A program made the translations under genes and the position numbers. The notes below the pieces were generated by a model. It saw only the letters and a program-made list of their open reading frames with translations. It was not told the DNA's origin and made no database searches. This document shows, piece by piece, positions 23,448 to 34,232 of a DNA stretch of 64,000 bases; the first letter of the stretch is position 1; the number at the start of each line of letters is the position of its first letter. Location: NCBI RefSeq assembly GCF_018812025.1, contig NC_063049.1:36904447-36968446 (forward strand), written 5' to 3'. This stretch comes from Megalobrama amblycephala (Eukaryota; Chordata; Actinopteri; Cypriniformes; Xenocyprididae).

Positions 23448-23513
23448 AGCCACAATAGTTGGCGGCATCACTTGCTCTTTTGCGAGGGATGGGATTGCTG
23501 CAGTCTCAACAAT
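23448..23513 (-). CDS. ttn: Titin exon: 22-residue lead into Z3
   Basis: The exon has 66 nt, phase 0-0: IVETAAIPSLAKEQVMPP then TIVA. The acceptor is TTTTTGCAATTCAG, the donor GTGAGT. It joins in frame to the Zis1 exon and to the Z3 exon. Only 25 bp upstream of the exon lies the end of a 2.26-kb hAT-type insertion. Confidence 0.85.
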
Positions 23514-24232
23514 CTGAATTGCAAAAAGAACAGTCAAACATGGGCGAGGCTAGCCCCTTTTTAGGGGTGCTTCAGCACCCCTAAAAAGGAGCTCAGCACC
23601 CCTAAAACTTGGAGTAAGAAATGTTATTCTAAAATTTTTGTTCGTCTTTTACAAGGTTAAATAATGTCCAAAACATACTCTGTAGTTTGTGGTTTAAAAT
23701 GTATGTGTTAAGGATGAAAATGAAAACATCCCCCTTAGCAAATGATGTCATCCTCTTCTCTTTTTCTACTTCTCCTCTTTACCTGCACCGCTCAGCACGA
23801 CCGTCATCCAGCGCGAAACACGCAGAGTGAGAACCCGTTATGTAGTGTTGTGAATCAACTAAGTTGCTCCAAAGCTGTGTCTCACACTTCTTTCCTTTTA
23901 CCTAGAGTTGTTCCGATTCCGAAACCATATCGGTGAGTAGCCTACTGGAGTCAGTATAAAAAAAATATCCCCCCTGGGTGATGCTACTCCTCAAACCACC
24001 AACAGAGCATATAAAATACCAAAAATATAAATCTTTTTTTTAAAACATCGCCAAGTAAAACGCTGCATTTATATAGAACTGTCTCTTTACGACCACAACA
24101 AACGGGACACTTTTCAGACCCGCGTTCCGACCTCGCCTCAGCGCCAGGAGCAAGTCAAACGAGCGCGGAAAAGGTGCAGGTGACGACGAGGGAGCTTCAG
24201 TTGAACAACAGTGAACTGCAGTCAGATGAGAT

Positions 24233-24453
24233 CACTGTTGCCAACTATTTTCAAAGGAAAGTAGCTAAAGCCTGCCCAAAAAGTCGCTAAATGTCGCTAG
24301 ATGACGTCATGGGTAAATTAGCATATTCGTGACGTCATCACGCCGGTTGCATTCTGCCTGCCTAATGTGTTTTCTCTCCTAATCCGTGCTCACATAGCCT
24401 ACTGTATTTTAATACAATATAATATAATATAGCCGAATGTCAAATAAAGCTGT

Positions 24454-24530
<77 letters not shown>

Positions 24531-25040
24531 TATATAATTTTTTATTTTTTTGTCCGGCAACAAAACGCGTATGATATAATGAATGACATTTTTATACATT
24601 TGTAAATTACATGAATTCAGAGAGTTCGGAAACTGGATGAACTAAAGCTCTGTGATAGTGAGTAAAATAAGTGATAATAAGCACACGAGAAAAATGGAAA
24701 TTAAAACCATCAAACTAAATTCTTTAAATATAAAACAAAGGAGAATCAGAAATAGTGTTTGGTCCGTGGCAACACTGTGTGCTCGTATGTACTCGCTCAT
24801 TCACATCTGTCAGATGCCGTGCACTCAACGGTGCTGCTGCTCCTCTCAGCCACTCAATGACGGCAGCGGGAAAGCAAGACCTCGCGCTCACAGGACAGTG
24901 CTGGTGACATTTGAAAAGTTACTGAGGTTTGTCCAAAAAGTCGCTAGATTTGTCGCTAGGCGCTTTTTTGAAAAATTGTCGCTAAAGGGGTCTGAAAAGT
25001 CGCTAAATCTAGCGACAAAGTCGCTAAGTTGGCAACAATG
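24233..25040. mobile_element. Nested element with CA[C/T]TGTTGCCAACT ends
   Basis: Inverted ends CACTGTTGCCAACT and AGTTGGCAACAATG enclose 808 bp with several internal GTCGCTAAA repeats near each end. It is nested inside the hAT-type element. No coding capacity was seen, and no convincing target duplication was found. Confidence 0.65.
24459..24527. repeat. (TA)n microsatellite
   Basis: About 34 TA units inside the nested transposon. Confidence 0.95.
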
Positions 25041-25803
25041 ATGTTGTCAGGCTATGTCGGTAAAACTCAGAAAAATGAACACGACTGTCCAATCAGCCGT
25101 TATACTGTGCTCGTGGGCGTGGCGCGCACTCAAGAATTGCATGCGCAAATGCGCCAGCGCGTGCTGCATAATTACTTTATTATAGCTTAAATAAAGCGCA
25201 AAAGAAACTGCGAGCAATGACCGTCGTTGTTCTGTTGTAAGTTAAGTCATGAAATTACCAAACACCAAAGCTGCCTCAAAACTGTGCAGGCATGTATTTG
25301 TTGACATGGTTTTAAAGCTATCGTTATCCAATTTGTTGGCCTTAAAACGTCTTAAAATGCACATATGTACACCAGGGAAATCTAAATTTTCAAGGGGGAG
25401 CATGCCCCCGAACCCCCCTAGCATACTACATTTTCTGACCTCGGTAATTAAAACGCGGCTTATTCTATCTAATGAAATCTGAGGTAAACGTGCATTTCTC
25501 AAAATGTGCGCACTTTTGGACTAAAAGTTTTGTGTGTATGCACTGTGATCAAAAATAAATGGGACCTAACACGATTGAATTTGTGTCTCGTTATTCAATT
25601 AATAACTAGGCTAAAAAAAAAAAAAACAGAAAAAAAAAATCTGGATTTTGGAGTTAGTTGAATCAATGTTAAAATGATAAAGTTATTTTTCAATAGACAT
25701 ATTTTTTGTTTTTGTGTGAAAAGAGGGTGGGTGGTGGCAGTGGGGCTCATTGGGTGCTCAGCACCCCTAAAGCTCTGACCCTAGAATCGCCCCTGCAGTC
25801 AAA

Positions 25804-27478
25804 TCAAAATTTATATCAAATAATTTTTTTTGGTTGAGATGGAAAAGCAAATACAAATCAGCAGGTTGTAACAGTAAAAGACAAATGGTTTAAGATCAAT
25901 GATTAATGGGTAAAAGAGAAAACTGGTAAAAGAGAATGATTCATCAGTGAAGCAAGTGAGATCTTTACAGGACTGGTTGTGTTCACAACGGTCAAAAGGC
26001 AGGGGGTGATATTGTAACATAATTAATTCAGGGTGATTTCAGTCCGATTAACTACATAAATCTACACAACAAACTTGTGTCCCAAGTTACCACCATAAGA
26101 TTGTGCAATGTCCCCTGTAAATGTTTTTTGCAGCTATCATAAACTGTATTATTACAACAAAATATAAATTCAACCCAAACTGCAATTAATTAATATTTCA
26201 TATATTACATATATACTAGATATACTAATAATCAATGTGAGGTTGAATCCTAAAATTAAAGTCAAAGAATATTTAGTTTATACACTGGTAAAATAGTTTT
26301 ATGCCAGGCAAACAGTGACCAATTCTTGGCACCCTTATATTCTCATTCTATTATAAGACCATCACATGACACACGCTATCTCTAGAGCTCAGCATCTGTT
26401 CACATCAATCACAGTCAGCTTCTGTACAACAAATAAATCAGTCTCACTGTTTGGTCAAATGCTCAATTACATTTACCTACTATTGCCTTACTAATAAACA
26501 GGACTTTTTCAGTTATCTGTTCCACATTTATGCACATGTAGTTTGTGTTTATATTACATTTTTATAACTTAGATTTTTGCTGGCTAAAAAGGTTGGTGCT
26601 ATAATATATTTTTTGAGGGATTCAATGTTTGTCTATCACTGTTCATGCATTTGTATTCAAGAGATTCAAAACAAACATGATCAATGAATTGTTGTGAGTA
26701 CTAAACTTTTTAAAAATACAACTGATCAACTTCTAGAAACAATTAGGCCTCCATGCTACATATAGGCAGAGAAAAGAAACCACTGTAGGCATGTGCAATT
26801 TTCCCATTTTAAGAGCAAGAAGCAGTAAATACTGTGCACACAGAATGAATACACATTGTGGCAATGCACACAACAAAGAATAGGTTAACAATGAATTTAC
26901 TATCTTTCTAATAAAAGAAGTAGTGTAATTTGAGTAATGTGGTTAAACAGTGTGCAGCAAATCTATTCAGATGGGAAAAAAAAAATATGAATGTGTATTT
27001 CCAATTGATGTATTAAATATCAGTTAAATTACATTAAATCAGTAAAACTTCAACATGGCAAGTTAGTGAAACTCGCTGGGCTAGTATGCAAAATTGAGTG
27101 TGATCATTTAAGGTGTGACAACTGATAAATGGTGTGAAAACAATCATTCTCACCCCCAACCCCCAACATCTCTAATGTGGATTCCTTTGCACTAACAGTT
27201 GTCTCATTAATATGTGTGTGGTCTCATTTTCAACTCAGTCTGTTTGCAGTAGAAAACAAATTATCTAAAATAGTTCCAAATGACCTTTTGTTAGTGACCG
27301 CATACATTATGTTTATTTCAAATGATATTTTATGCACTTCTTTATTTTAATTAAAATGTTTTTGATTAAGATTTTTTTGACTATATATTATATGACTTTT
27401 TTTTTTTTTTCAATTTATTACAAAGATAAAACGTTACTTTTTACCCACTAGAGGTCATAGTAGTAAAAATAGACCTAC
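25804..27478 (-). other. Titin intron remainder where Z-repeat exons would be expected
   Basis: 1.7 kb of AT-rich intron between the hAT-type element and the Zis1 exon. I looked on the minus strand for short in-frame exons with KEQ-type Z-repeat content and saw none. Confidence 0.6.
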
Positions 27479-27737
27479 TTCTTTGACAGCGACTCCACTG
27501 GCTTGTTGCTGCATAGCAAAAGAACCTTCCCATTGCTGCTCCTTGTGGACAAATGTGGAGGAGGTCTGAACATATGAGGCCCCAGTAGTCATGCTGGTGT
27601 AGCTGGACTCTCCCACATAACCCTCCTGCTTCCATGGAGGCAGTACATCTGCAGCCTGTGTGACTTGTTTGTGTATAGTCATTGGAGACTTCACTGGTCT
27701 GATAGGGGACACAGACAGTCTTGAAGGGGAAGTAGGC
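27479..27737 (-). CDS. ttn: Titin exon: distal Zis1, before the Z-repeat position
   Basis: The exon has 259 nt, phase 2 to 0. It reads SPIRPVKSP, then PPWKQEGYV, and ends GVAVKE just before GTAGGT. In mammals the same motif order leads into the alpha-actinin-binding Z-repeats. Here the next exon found lies 4 kb away and leads straight to Z3. Confidence 0.88.
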
Positions 27738-28004
27738 CTAAAATAAAACATGTAAAAAAAAAAAGAATTAACAAGGAACAAATGCTATGTAAGAAAGATG
27801 TTTCATGTACCGTAAAATTAGGTAAACAGAACATGGATTCATCTTTGCACTTACATTTTCATAAGTGTGGGAGAGGGAGCAAATGACTCTCCATTACATA
27901 GCAATCATTGTCACTATTGATCTTAGTTCATTTATCTGCGACGTGCACTATTTGTAAAGGTATTATTACTACTAAGTAGTAATGATGTTGAAAATATACT
28001 TCAC

Positions 28005-28210
28005 CTGTGAGGGGTGTGAATGGGGGCTTTAACGGGCCTCACAGGGGATGGTGACTGATGGCGCGTAGTTGCAACCTTTGACACCCCTGTTGGGGTTGGG
28101 GACTTGGAAGTTGGCTTTGGAGGTATACGAGGAGGTGTCTTGTGAGCCAAATCACCATCCTCAATCTCCAGTTCCATCATGGCACTGGACTCAAAGGAGG
28201 TTTCCATTCT
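28005..28210 (-). CDS. ttn: Titin exon: Pro-rich Zis1
   Basis: The exon has 206 nt, phase 0 to 2. It contains KTPPRIPPKP, a candidate SH3 ligand, and several SP sites (KSPTP, HQSPSPVRP), the type of site phosphorylated by proline-directed kinases in mammalian Zis1. Confidence 0.91.
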
Positions 28211-28290
28211 CTGTGAAAGACACATAACACTAAGTTAACAAGGTATTTTGCCGTCAGCTTCATGTGTAATTTTGTCAGAATGTTAACTAC

Positions 28291-28379
28291 CTTTTCAACT
28301 CTAGCCTGACGAGTCTGTGAAATCTGAGAAGTTGAAACAAAAGTCTTGGTCTTCTTTGCAGGCACTGCAACCTCTTCAC
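28291..28379 (-). CDS. ttn: Titin exon: start of Z-disc insertion Zis1
   Basis: The exon has 89 nt (phase 1 to 0) and encodes a charged linker: EEVAVPAKKTKTFVS and QTRQARVEK. The donor is AAAAG/GTAGTT. Confidence 0.9.
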
Positions 28380-28459
28380 CTGAAATAAACAAGTAAACAT
28401 TTAAAGAACACACTATATTACAAAATGTCAAGTTATTTCATTTGGAAATCAAATCAAAC

Positions 28460-28747
28460 CTTGAACCAGAAGTTCAGCTGTAGAAGTAGTACGTCCACTG
28501 CTATTAGAAGCACTGACAGAATAAGTTCCAGAATCTTCTGGGAAGGCCTCGGCAATCAACAAACTATAAAGGTCTCCATCTTGAACAATCTGAAAGTCAG
28601 CAGAGCTCTGAATCTCAGCTCCCTCTCTGTAGAACTTTACCACAGGTGTAGGGATTCCTGTAACTCGAACATCCAGTCTCACTTGGCTTCCTTGTCTAAC
28701 AGTCATGCTCTGTAGTCTCTGAATGATGTTTGGTGGCGCAGTTTCCA
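28460..28747 (-). CDS. ttn: Titin exon: Z2 Ig
   Basis: The exon has 288 nt, phase 1-1. It encodes Ig domain Z2: APPNIIQRLQSMTVRQGS, TPVVKFYREG and SVSASNSSGRTTS. It is very close to mammalian Z2. Confidence 0.96.
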
Positions 28748-28835
28748 CTTTGAGGCAAGCAAAAAAATAGTGTTTGTTTAACATAAAAAGTCACTGGCAG
28801 TAAAGTACAAAGCTGTTTCAAAACTAATTGCTTAC

Positions 28836-29039
28836 CTGTAACCAGCAGTTCAGCAGTGCTAGTGGCTTGTCCAGCGCCATTGGTGGCTCTCACAGAAAAT
28901 CTTCCGCTGTGTGCGGCTGTCACAGCGGGGATCATCAGAACAGCGCGGCCATCGCTGAACGAGATCTGAGCGCCGGGCAGAGCGGCAGCAGTAAGAACCT
29001 GGCCATCACGAAACCAGCTCACCTCCGGAACTGGATTAC
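28836..29039 (-). CDS. ttn: Titin exon: rest of Z1 Ig
   Basis: The exon has 204 nt, phase 1-1. It completes the Ig domain Z1: NPVPEVSWFRDGQ, SFSDGRAVLMIP, ATNGAGQATSTAELL. Together with Z2 this end is clamped by telethonin at the Z-disc in mammals. Confidence 0.96.
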
Positions 29040-29352
29040 CTATAGAAAAATATTGGAGGAAATGATTAAATAAGCTATTTTAAAATAGTGTTTCCCAATC
29101 TTTTTGTCATATATAAGCCCATAGCCCCATCAGAAAAGTTCAAGTACCCCTTCATCAATACCAAAACAGGAATCATCAGAAATGCTCATTTTAACTCCTA
29201 TTATACTGGATGTAATTTATTTTCACAGCCCTAATATTTTTATTTCAAATTTGGTTGAACAAAGTTTGGGTTAACATAGCAAAATCAAAATCTTTCCAGG
29301 TAATAATGATAAATGAATGTATTTTTATTCCACTTTTTTCTTCTGTCCTTAC

Positions 29353-29443
29353 CACTAACTTGAGCCTCGAACGTTGCAGCACTACCCTCAAGTGCCACAA
29401 CGCTCTGAAGCGGCTGTGTAAATGTTGGAGCTTGTGTTGACAT
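29353..29443 (-). CDS. ttn: Titin start exon: N-terminus and first strands of Z1
   Basis: Coding starts at ATG 29443-29441 in the context TCTACCATG; the protein opens MSTQAPTFTQPLQS, nearly the same as mammalian titin. An acceptor TTCTTTTCTAG ends at 29457, leaving 13 nt of 5' UTR in this exon, so an untranslated first exon must lie upstream. The donor is GTAAGG after phase 1. An earlier in-frame Met at 29494 lies before the acceptor and was not used. Confidence 0.96.
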
Positions 29444-29570
29444 GGTAGAAGGCACCCTAGAAAAGAACAGAATCAAGTTCAAGATATCAGTCAAGATAAT
29501 TGTTTAATGCCCAGTGAATCAAATAGAAATACAACAGCATTACTGTCTGTTACATGACAAACTAGGTGGG

Positions 29571-29580
29571 CTATTTTTAG
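29571..29580. promoter_or_regulatory. MEF2 consensus upstream of titin start exon
   Basis: CTATTTTTAG is a perfect match to the MEF2 site YTAWWWWTAR. It lies 115 bp upstream of the first coding exon of the downstream titin. A CACCTG E-box lies at 29631-29636. Both would fit a muscle promoter or intron-1 enhancer. The untranslated first exon was not located. Confidence 0.45.
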
Positions 29581-30335
29581 CTGTAAAAGAAATGAACTGA
29601 CTAATGACTAACACCCCCTACCCCCACCAGCACCTGGCCATCAGCAGCCTGTCATTTGTGAGAATTGTGAACGACGAAGCTGTCGAGTGTCAGGTCAAGC
29701 ACCCAATTGAATATGTTATAAATGTGTGAACAGCAACTGTGAGCTGTAAGATAAGGCTATAAAATAAAATTAAATAACTTGCCTAAAAAATTAATAATCG
29801 ACAAAGCTATTTCAACACTGAAGCATTTGGCAGAACAAAATAGTCTGTATTCTTATTGGTTCTATAAAATAATTAAATGAATGTATTTGGATATATTAAC
29901 ATGTGATTAGCTTCAAATATGATGCAATTCATTAAAATTACCAATTACCAGAAAGTAACATGGAAAAGGTAATTTAAAATATCAAGCAAGTATAGTTTGT
30001 AAATGTGTAAGTAAAAATAATCAAGTACAAAGACATTTTAATATATCTTAAAAATCCATTTCCAAGCTTCTGAAAGTTGGTCATCAAACATCCATTAAGT
30101 TTAAATGAAAACCTTGACCTATAAATATCTTTATCTTTATAGAAAAAAAATGCTTCAAATAGCTTCACATGTGCATCATCCAGATATTTCCCATACATAA
30201 TGCAATATTATTTCTCTAAAACAAAACAACAAGGTATTTGATTGGATTGGATTATATTAAACCATAATTGATATGGTCTTGGCTCGAATGGAAATGGACT
30301 CAGTTGCAATGAAATAATTTCTACTGCTTAACATG

Positions 30336-30336
<1 letters not shown>

Positions 30337-30405
<69 letters not shown>
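30337..30405. repeat. (GAAA)n microsatellite
   Basis: About 17 uninterrupted GAAA units. Confidence 0.95.
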
Positions 30406-32398
30406 TTTACTAGCGGTTAAGCCATCTGCATAATTAGCCAAAAAAAAAAAACAGCCAACAGGTAAGAGCGGACACACATTGTCCATAACATGACTCACAA
30501 TCACCATCAAAATAGTTTTGCAATAAATATCAATAATAGACAAAAACAAAATGCCAATATAAATTTAATTCAGTCTAAATAGCATCATGTATGAAGGCTG
30601 ATTCAGTGTGACAGAAATGGCAGTCTCCAAAAATAATCTGTCCCTTGTTTGATTGACAGTCACCATGTGGCACATAGCTGGAGGTGCAACTGATATCTCT
30701 GCTGCTGATTCCCTTAAAAAGACATCATGGCCCAGCTAGGTCACCACTCTAATGCTATCACAGGCTATTCTTGGCTATTCTGAAATCATTGCACCTTTTA
30801 ACAACCTTGAGAGTTATTATGTTTTATAAAATTCTTGAAGAGCAACACAGATTGTCTACACTACCTCATCATACTTGTAAAACCTCAATCAAATAGCACA
30901 TTGTAAGCAACAGCACTTTTATTTTGCATTAAAAAGGTGTGCAAGCATGTATCATTGTAGCTTATAGTAAGACTTGCTTTAATGGCTGTGTTCTACAGAG
31001 TAAATGCCACTTACTTGTATCACAAGGCTGCCTAAACTTGATGGGACTGTGCCCAGGTGGCTAGTGCCTCAGCAACAATCCTCTTATCCAAAAATGATTC
31101 CAGAAAATCCAAGGTGAGAACGGTTGGGCCCCGTTAATACCCAAAAAACAAAACTACACAAGGTCTAGACCGTGTAGTTTTGCTTTTCCCTTGCAATCCC
31201 TACACCCGAGGCAAGGCTGGGAATGCTCCAACTGCTCAGAACTGCTAACATAGTTGTTTTAGTTTATATACCTCGAGCCTAGCCTGCATCATCACCTCCA
31301 GGCCACACCCAGTTGGCCAAAGCATCATGGGAAAGTGATGCATTTTATGCAACTTCACACCTGTCACTCAGTGGTCCCCCTCTCTGAAGTTAATGCAAGC
31401 TTGATATGCCTTAGCCTCACTCTGGAGTTTCTTTACTACATTGGGTTTGTTGATTCATTGTTCATGCAAGTAAATGGGTATGTTCATACCCCATTCAATG
31501 ACATGCCATGCTGGAAACCCTTATGGCAGGCATTAACCTGTTGATGACCAAAAGGAGAGACTGGCTGTCCCTGTCACTCAAAGGAAGGGCAAGGCAAGGC
31601 AACCCCCACAGTAAGGGATGGATATACTGGTTACAGAATGCTTGCTAACTGTGCCTATTTTTGAAATTTGTTACAATCATCCAAATTTGTCAGTCTTGGT
31701 GAACAAAACATTGCATTTCACAACTTTCTTTCAATGGCCCTGTTAATGGAATAAAAAACATCCAAGCTTTAAAATGCACTACTTTTGCAACAACAAGAGT
31801 TTGAGGTCACTGTTTGGGGTGTAAAATTCACCACAACTAAAAGCTAATGTACTTGGCATATTTAGTCATTATACTGTCTTCACGTCCAAATAAGTTAAAG
31901 GCTTTTGATCTTTAGCTTAGCATGTTAATGCTATTCAGGGACAACCATTTTTTCCCAAATAAATGGACTCTAGCTGACTGTAAAATGCATGCCTTGACTA
32001 CAAGGATGAGTCTCATTATAAGATGAATTCATTAAATAGCAATACAACAAGTGTGCAGAAAGCATTATCACTTTAACATTCTCCAAACCTTTATCCATGA
32101 TATTGAAATTACTGATACACAGTATATCCAAACTGATGGTTAAACCTTAAACATGATTAAACCTGATTATATTATAAAGCTTATAAAGCTGGGTGATGAG
32201 ACATGTACTACAATGGAAACTGAAAGCATTAGCCTCAGGCTAACATAAACTTGAAAAAAAAATGATAAACCTCGTCAAGGAGTAGGCTATGATGACCATT
32301 TCATCACAATCAAATTACAAGTTAAACCAAAAGACTGTTTAAAGAACATCCCTCAAGCATAAATGTATACTGTTTTATCATTTACACTTACTGTTTAC

Positions 32399-32477
32399 CA
32401 GATTATCACATTCAGATCAGCATTCTTGTCCTTCAGCTTCTCAAGTGGTGTTGGCACTTTGTTGAAAGCTGGTGGCT
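32399..32477 (-). pseudogene. Orphan exon-like segment resembling a titin Ig exon start
   Basis: 79 nt on the minus strand between a good acceptor (TGTATTTTAG) and a GTAAAC donor. In the frame starting from a phase-1 join it reads (E)PPAFNKVPTPLEKLKDKN then ADLNVII and meets a stop just past the donor. An EPP-F start after a phase-1 join is the usual opening of titin I-band Ig exons. No partner exons are nearby. It could be a relict of the titin duplication or an unrecognised exon. Confidence 0.35.
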
Positions 32478-32610
32478 CTAAAATACATTTAAAATACAAA
32501 ATATAGAGTTTTAAATGAATTATTAACAAATATTAATTATGAACCAAATATATAGATATTACAAACAAATATTTAAAAAAATCATTGATAATCAATAAAT
32601 AAAATCCTCC

Positions 32611-33249
32611 TAAGGCTGGCCCACACTAAAAGATTTTTAAAATCTTATCAGATTTTCAAAATAGGAGAGACCACAAACATGATGTTAAAAAATTAGTTTT
32701 GTTTCTATAGTGTGTGGAGGGCTGCAATGTGACCAAGACACCACACCCCACACTAACAGTTTACATTCTCAAATAACTAGATTCCCGACTGTGAACACGG
32801 GAAATCTTGCAAAATAAATATCTTGTGGGAAAACATGACTTTAGAGTAAACAAACATGGTGGACGACGGGCTAGAAGAAATGGACGGCTTTTTACAAAAA
32901 TTAGCCAAAAAAAAAAAAAAAGAAGTTTTTTTGGATGAAGTCATGTTATGCTTCCATCAGCTTGCTTTTTGATTTGGTATTGTTTTGTTCCACGTGACAA
33001 TCTACAGAGTCCGTAAATATATCCGTAAATATTTAACATATAATATTTACGATCTGAGATTGGCGTTCGGCCCTGACGTTCTTCCGAACAGATTCAATCA
33101 CTCTTAACACACGTCACACCACAGGAAAATCTGATAAGATAATAAGTAGAACCATCAAGATAATCAGGACTTTACCTATAGGATTGTCGCAAGGATAGAA
33201 TTGGGACAAAAATTGGCCTGATTATCTTGTAGTGGGTAGGTGCCTTTAG
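32611..33249. mobile_element. MITE-like unit with imperfect inverted ends
   Basis: The left end CTAAGGCTGGCCCACACTA and the inverted right end CTAAAGGCACCTACCCACTA are related. The second also continues into AAGATAATC, which resembles internal sequence near the left end. No protein is encoded. The call rests on these ends only. Confidence 0.4.
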
Positions 33250-34232
33250 CATTGTTCATGGTGATACCTATTCAGCATAAATTAAAGACAAAAGAAGATC
33301 CATTTACTGTTTGACTTTTGACTGAAAAGGTGGTACAGCTCATTTGGGCTCTAGTATTGGTATGAGATTGGATAACTGGTATAATATCTATCTGCTCTAA
33401 CTATAGGCTAATTCACATTGCTCTCTGTCATACTTTTTATAGCATGATGCATTTTTCATAGGTGCTCGTCTCCAAACATATATCATTGGAGAGCAGCTGG
33501 CATTTATTTATTTTATTTTTCACATCTCTTGCAATGTATCTGCAGCAGACAAACACATGTGCAGTTCTGTGACAATAAAACAACTAGTGTTTTCCCCTCC
33601 CAAAAACATTAAAGACAGTGGTAAACAGCTGCCGTTAGTACTCAAGGTGGTACTCATGTTGATTATGCAAACAGTCCCAGAAGTACAGTGTGAAAAAGAG
33701 ACCAGTGGGCACAGGAAGAGAGTGGTGAGATAAAGCTCATAATCAAGCAAAACACTCTGGTCAGGTTCTCATTAACTTTATTAATTAAATATTATTTATA
33801 CAGTGACAAGAACATTAACAGGATTCCAAACCGGATGAAACCTAACAATTCGAAATAAAGAGCTATCACTACTGTCATTTTATCGAATATGGTGTAAGAC
33901 AAATTAAGTGTTTTCCCATCAAAAACGTCACTTCCTGGAGGATGATGTTATTATGTACAGTGCTCAGCATAAATGAGTACACCCCCTTTGAAAAGCAACA
34001 TTTTAAACAATATCTCAATGAACACAAAAACAATTTCCAAAATGTTGACAAGACTAAGTTTAATATAACATCTGTTTAACTTATGACATGAAAGTAAGGT
34101 TAATGATATAACTTAGATTACACATTTTTTAGTTTTACTCAAATTAGGGTGATGCAAAAATGAGTACACCCCACAACAAAAAGTATTACATCTAGTACTT
34201 TGTATGACCTCCATGATTTTTAATGACAGCAC

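Larger units (their letters stand above)
23539..25795. mobile_element. hAT-type element with 8-bp target duplication
   Basis: Ends read CATGGGCGA...CTAG and, on the other strand, CAGGGGCGATTCTAGGGTC. The element is flanked by the perfect 8-bp direct repeat CAGTCAAA (23531-23538 and 25796-25803), the duplication size of hAT transposons. Inside lie inverted TTTAGGGGTGC/GCACCCCTAA stretches, a TA microsatellite and a nested element. No transposase was recognised, so it is non-autonomous or decayed. It interrupts the intron before the 22-residue titin exon. Confidence 0.85.
543..29456 (-). other. ttn: Downstream titin gene, 5' part (43 coding exons)
   Basis: This is the N-terminal part of a second titin. 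Coding starts at ATG 29443-29441 and runs through 43 exons, about 14.7 kb or 4,900 codons, to 543; the gene continues past the left edge. Every exon boundary has AG/GT signals, and phases match from exon to exon (1,1,1,0,2,0,0,1,2,2,1,0,0,2,1,1,2, then 1 in most later exons). Domain order: Z1-Z2 (telethonin/Tcap binding in mammals), Pro/SP-rich Zis1, Z3, Z4, Z5, Z6, Z7-Z9, I1-I15, two linker-Ig exons, a 14-residue exon, a giant exon, then single-Ig exons. The first exons have the same sizes as in mammals as I recall them (91, 204 and 288 nt). No Z-repeat exons were found. Regulation is probably muscle-specific; a MEF2 consensus lies 115 bp upstream of the first coding exon. Confidence 0.97.
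29457..32398. other. 5' flank / intron 1 of the downstream titin
   Basis: About 2.9 kb upstream of the first coding exon. It should hold the untranslated first exon and promoter. A less AT-rich patch near 29600-29700 is a candidate for exon 1, but no clear transcription start was seen. A GAAA microsatellite and a short hairpin at 31149-31182 are the only other features. Confidence 0.5.

Noticed and set aside
24652..25041. 129-residue plus-strand frame as a possible gene
   Set aside because: It lies inside a nested transposon, ends in the GTCGCTAAA repeats, and has no recognisable domain.
29444..29494. Earlier in-frame Met at 29494 as titin start
   Set aside because: It lies before the splice acceptor at 29458-29457. 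The downstream ATG gives the conserved MSTQAPTFTQ start.
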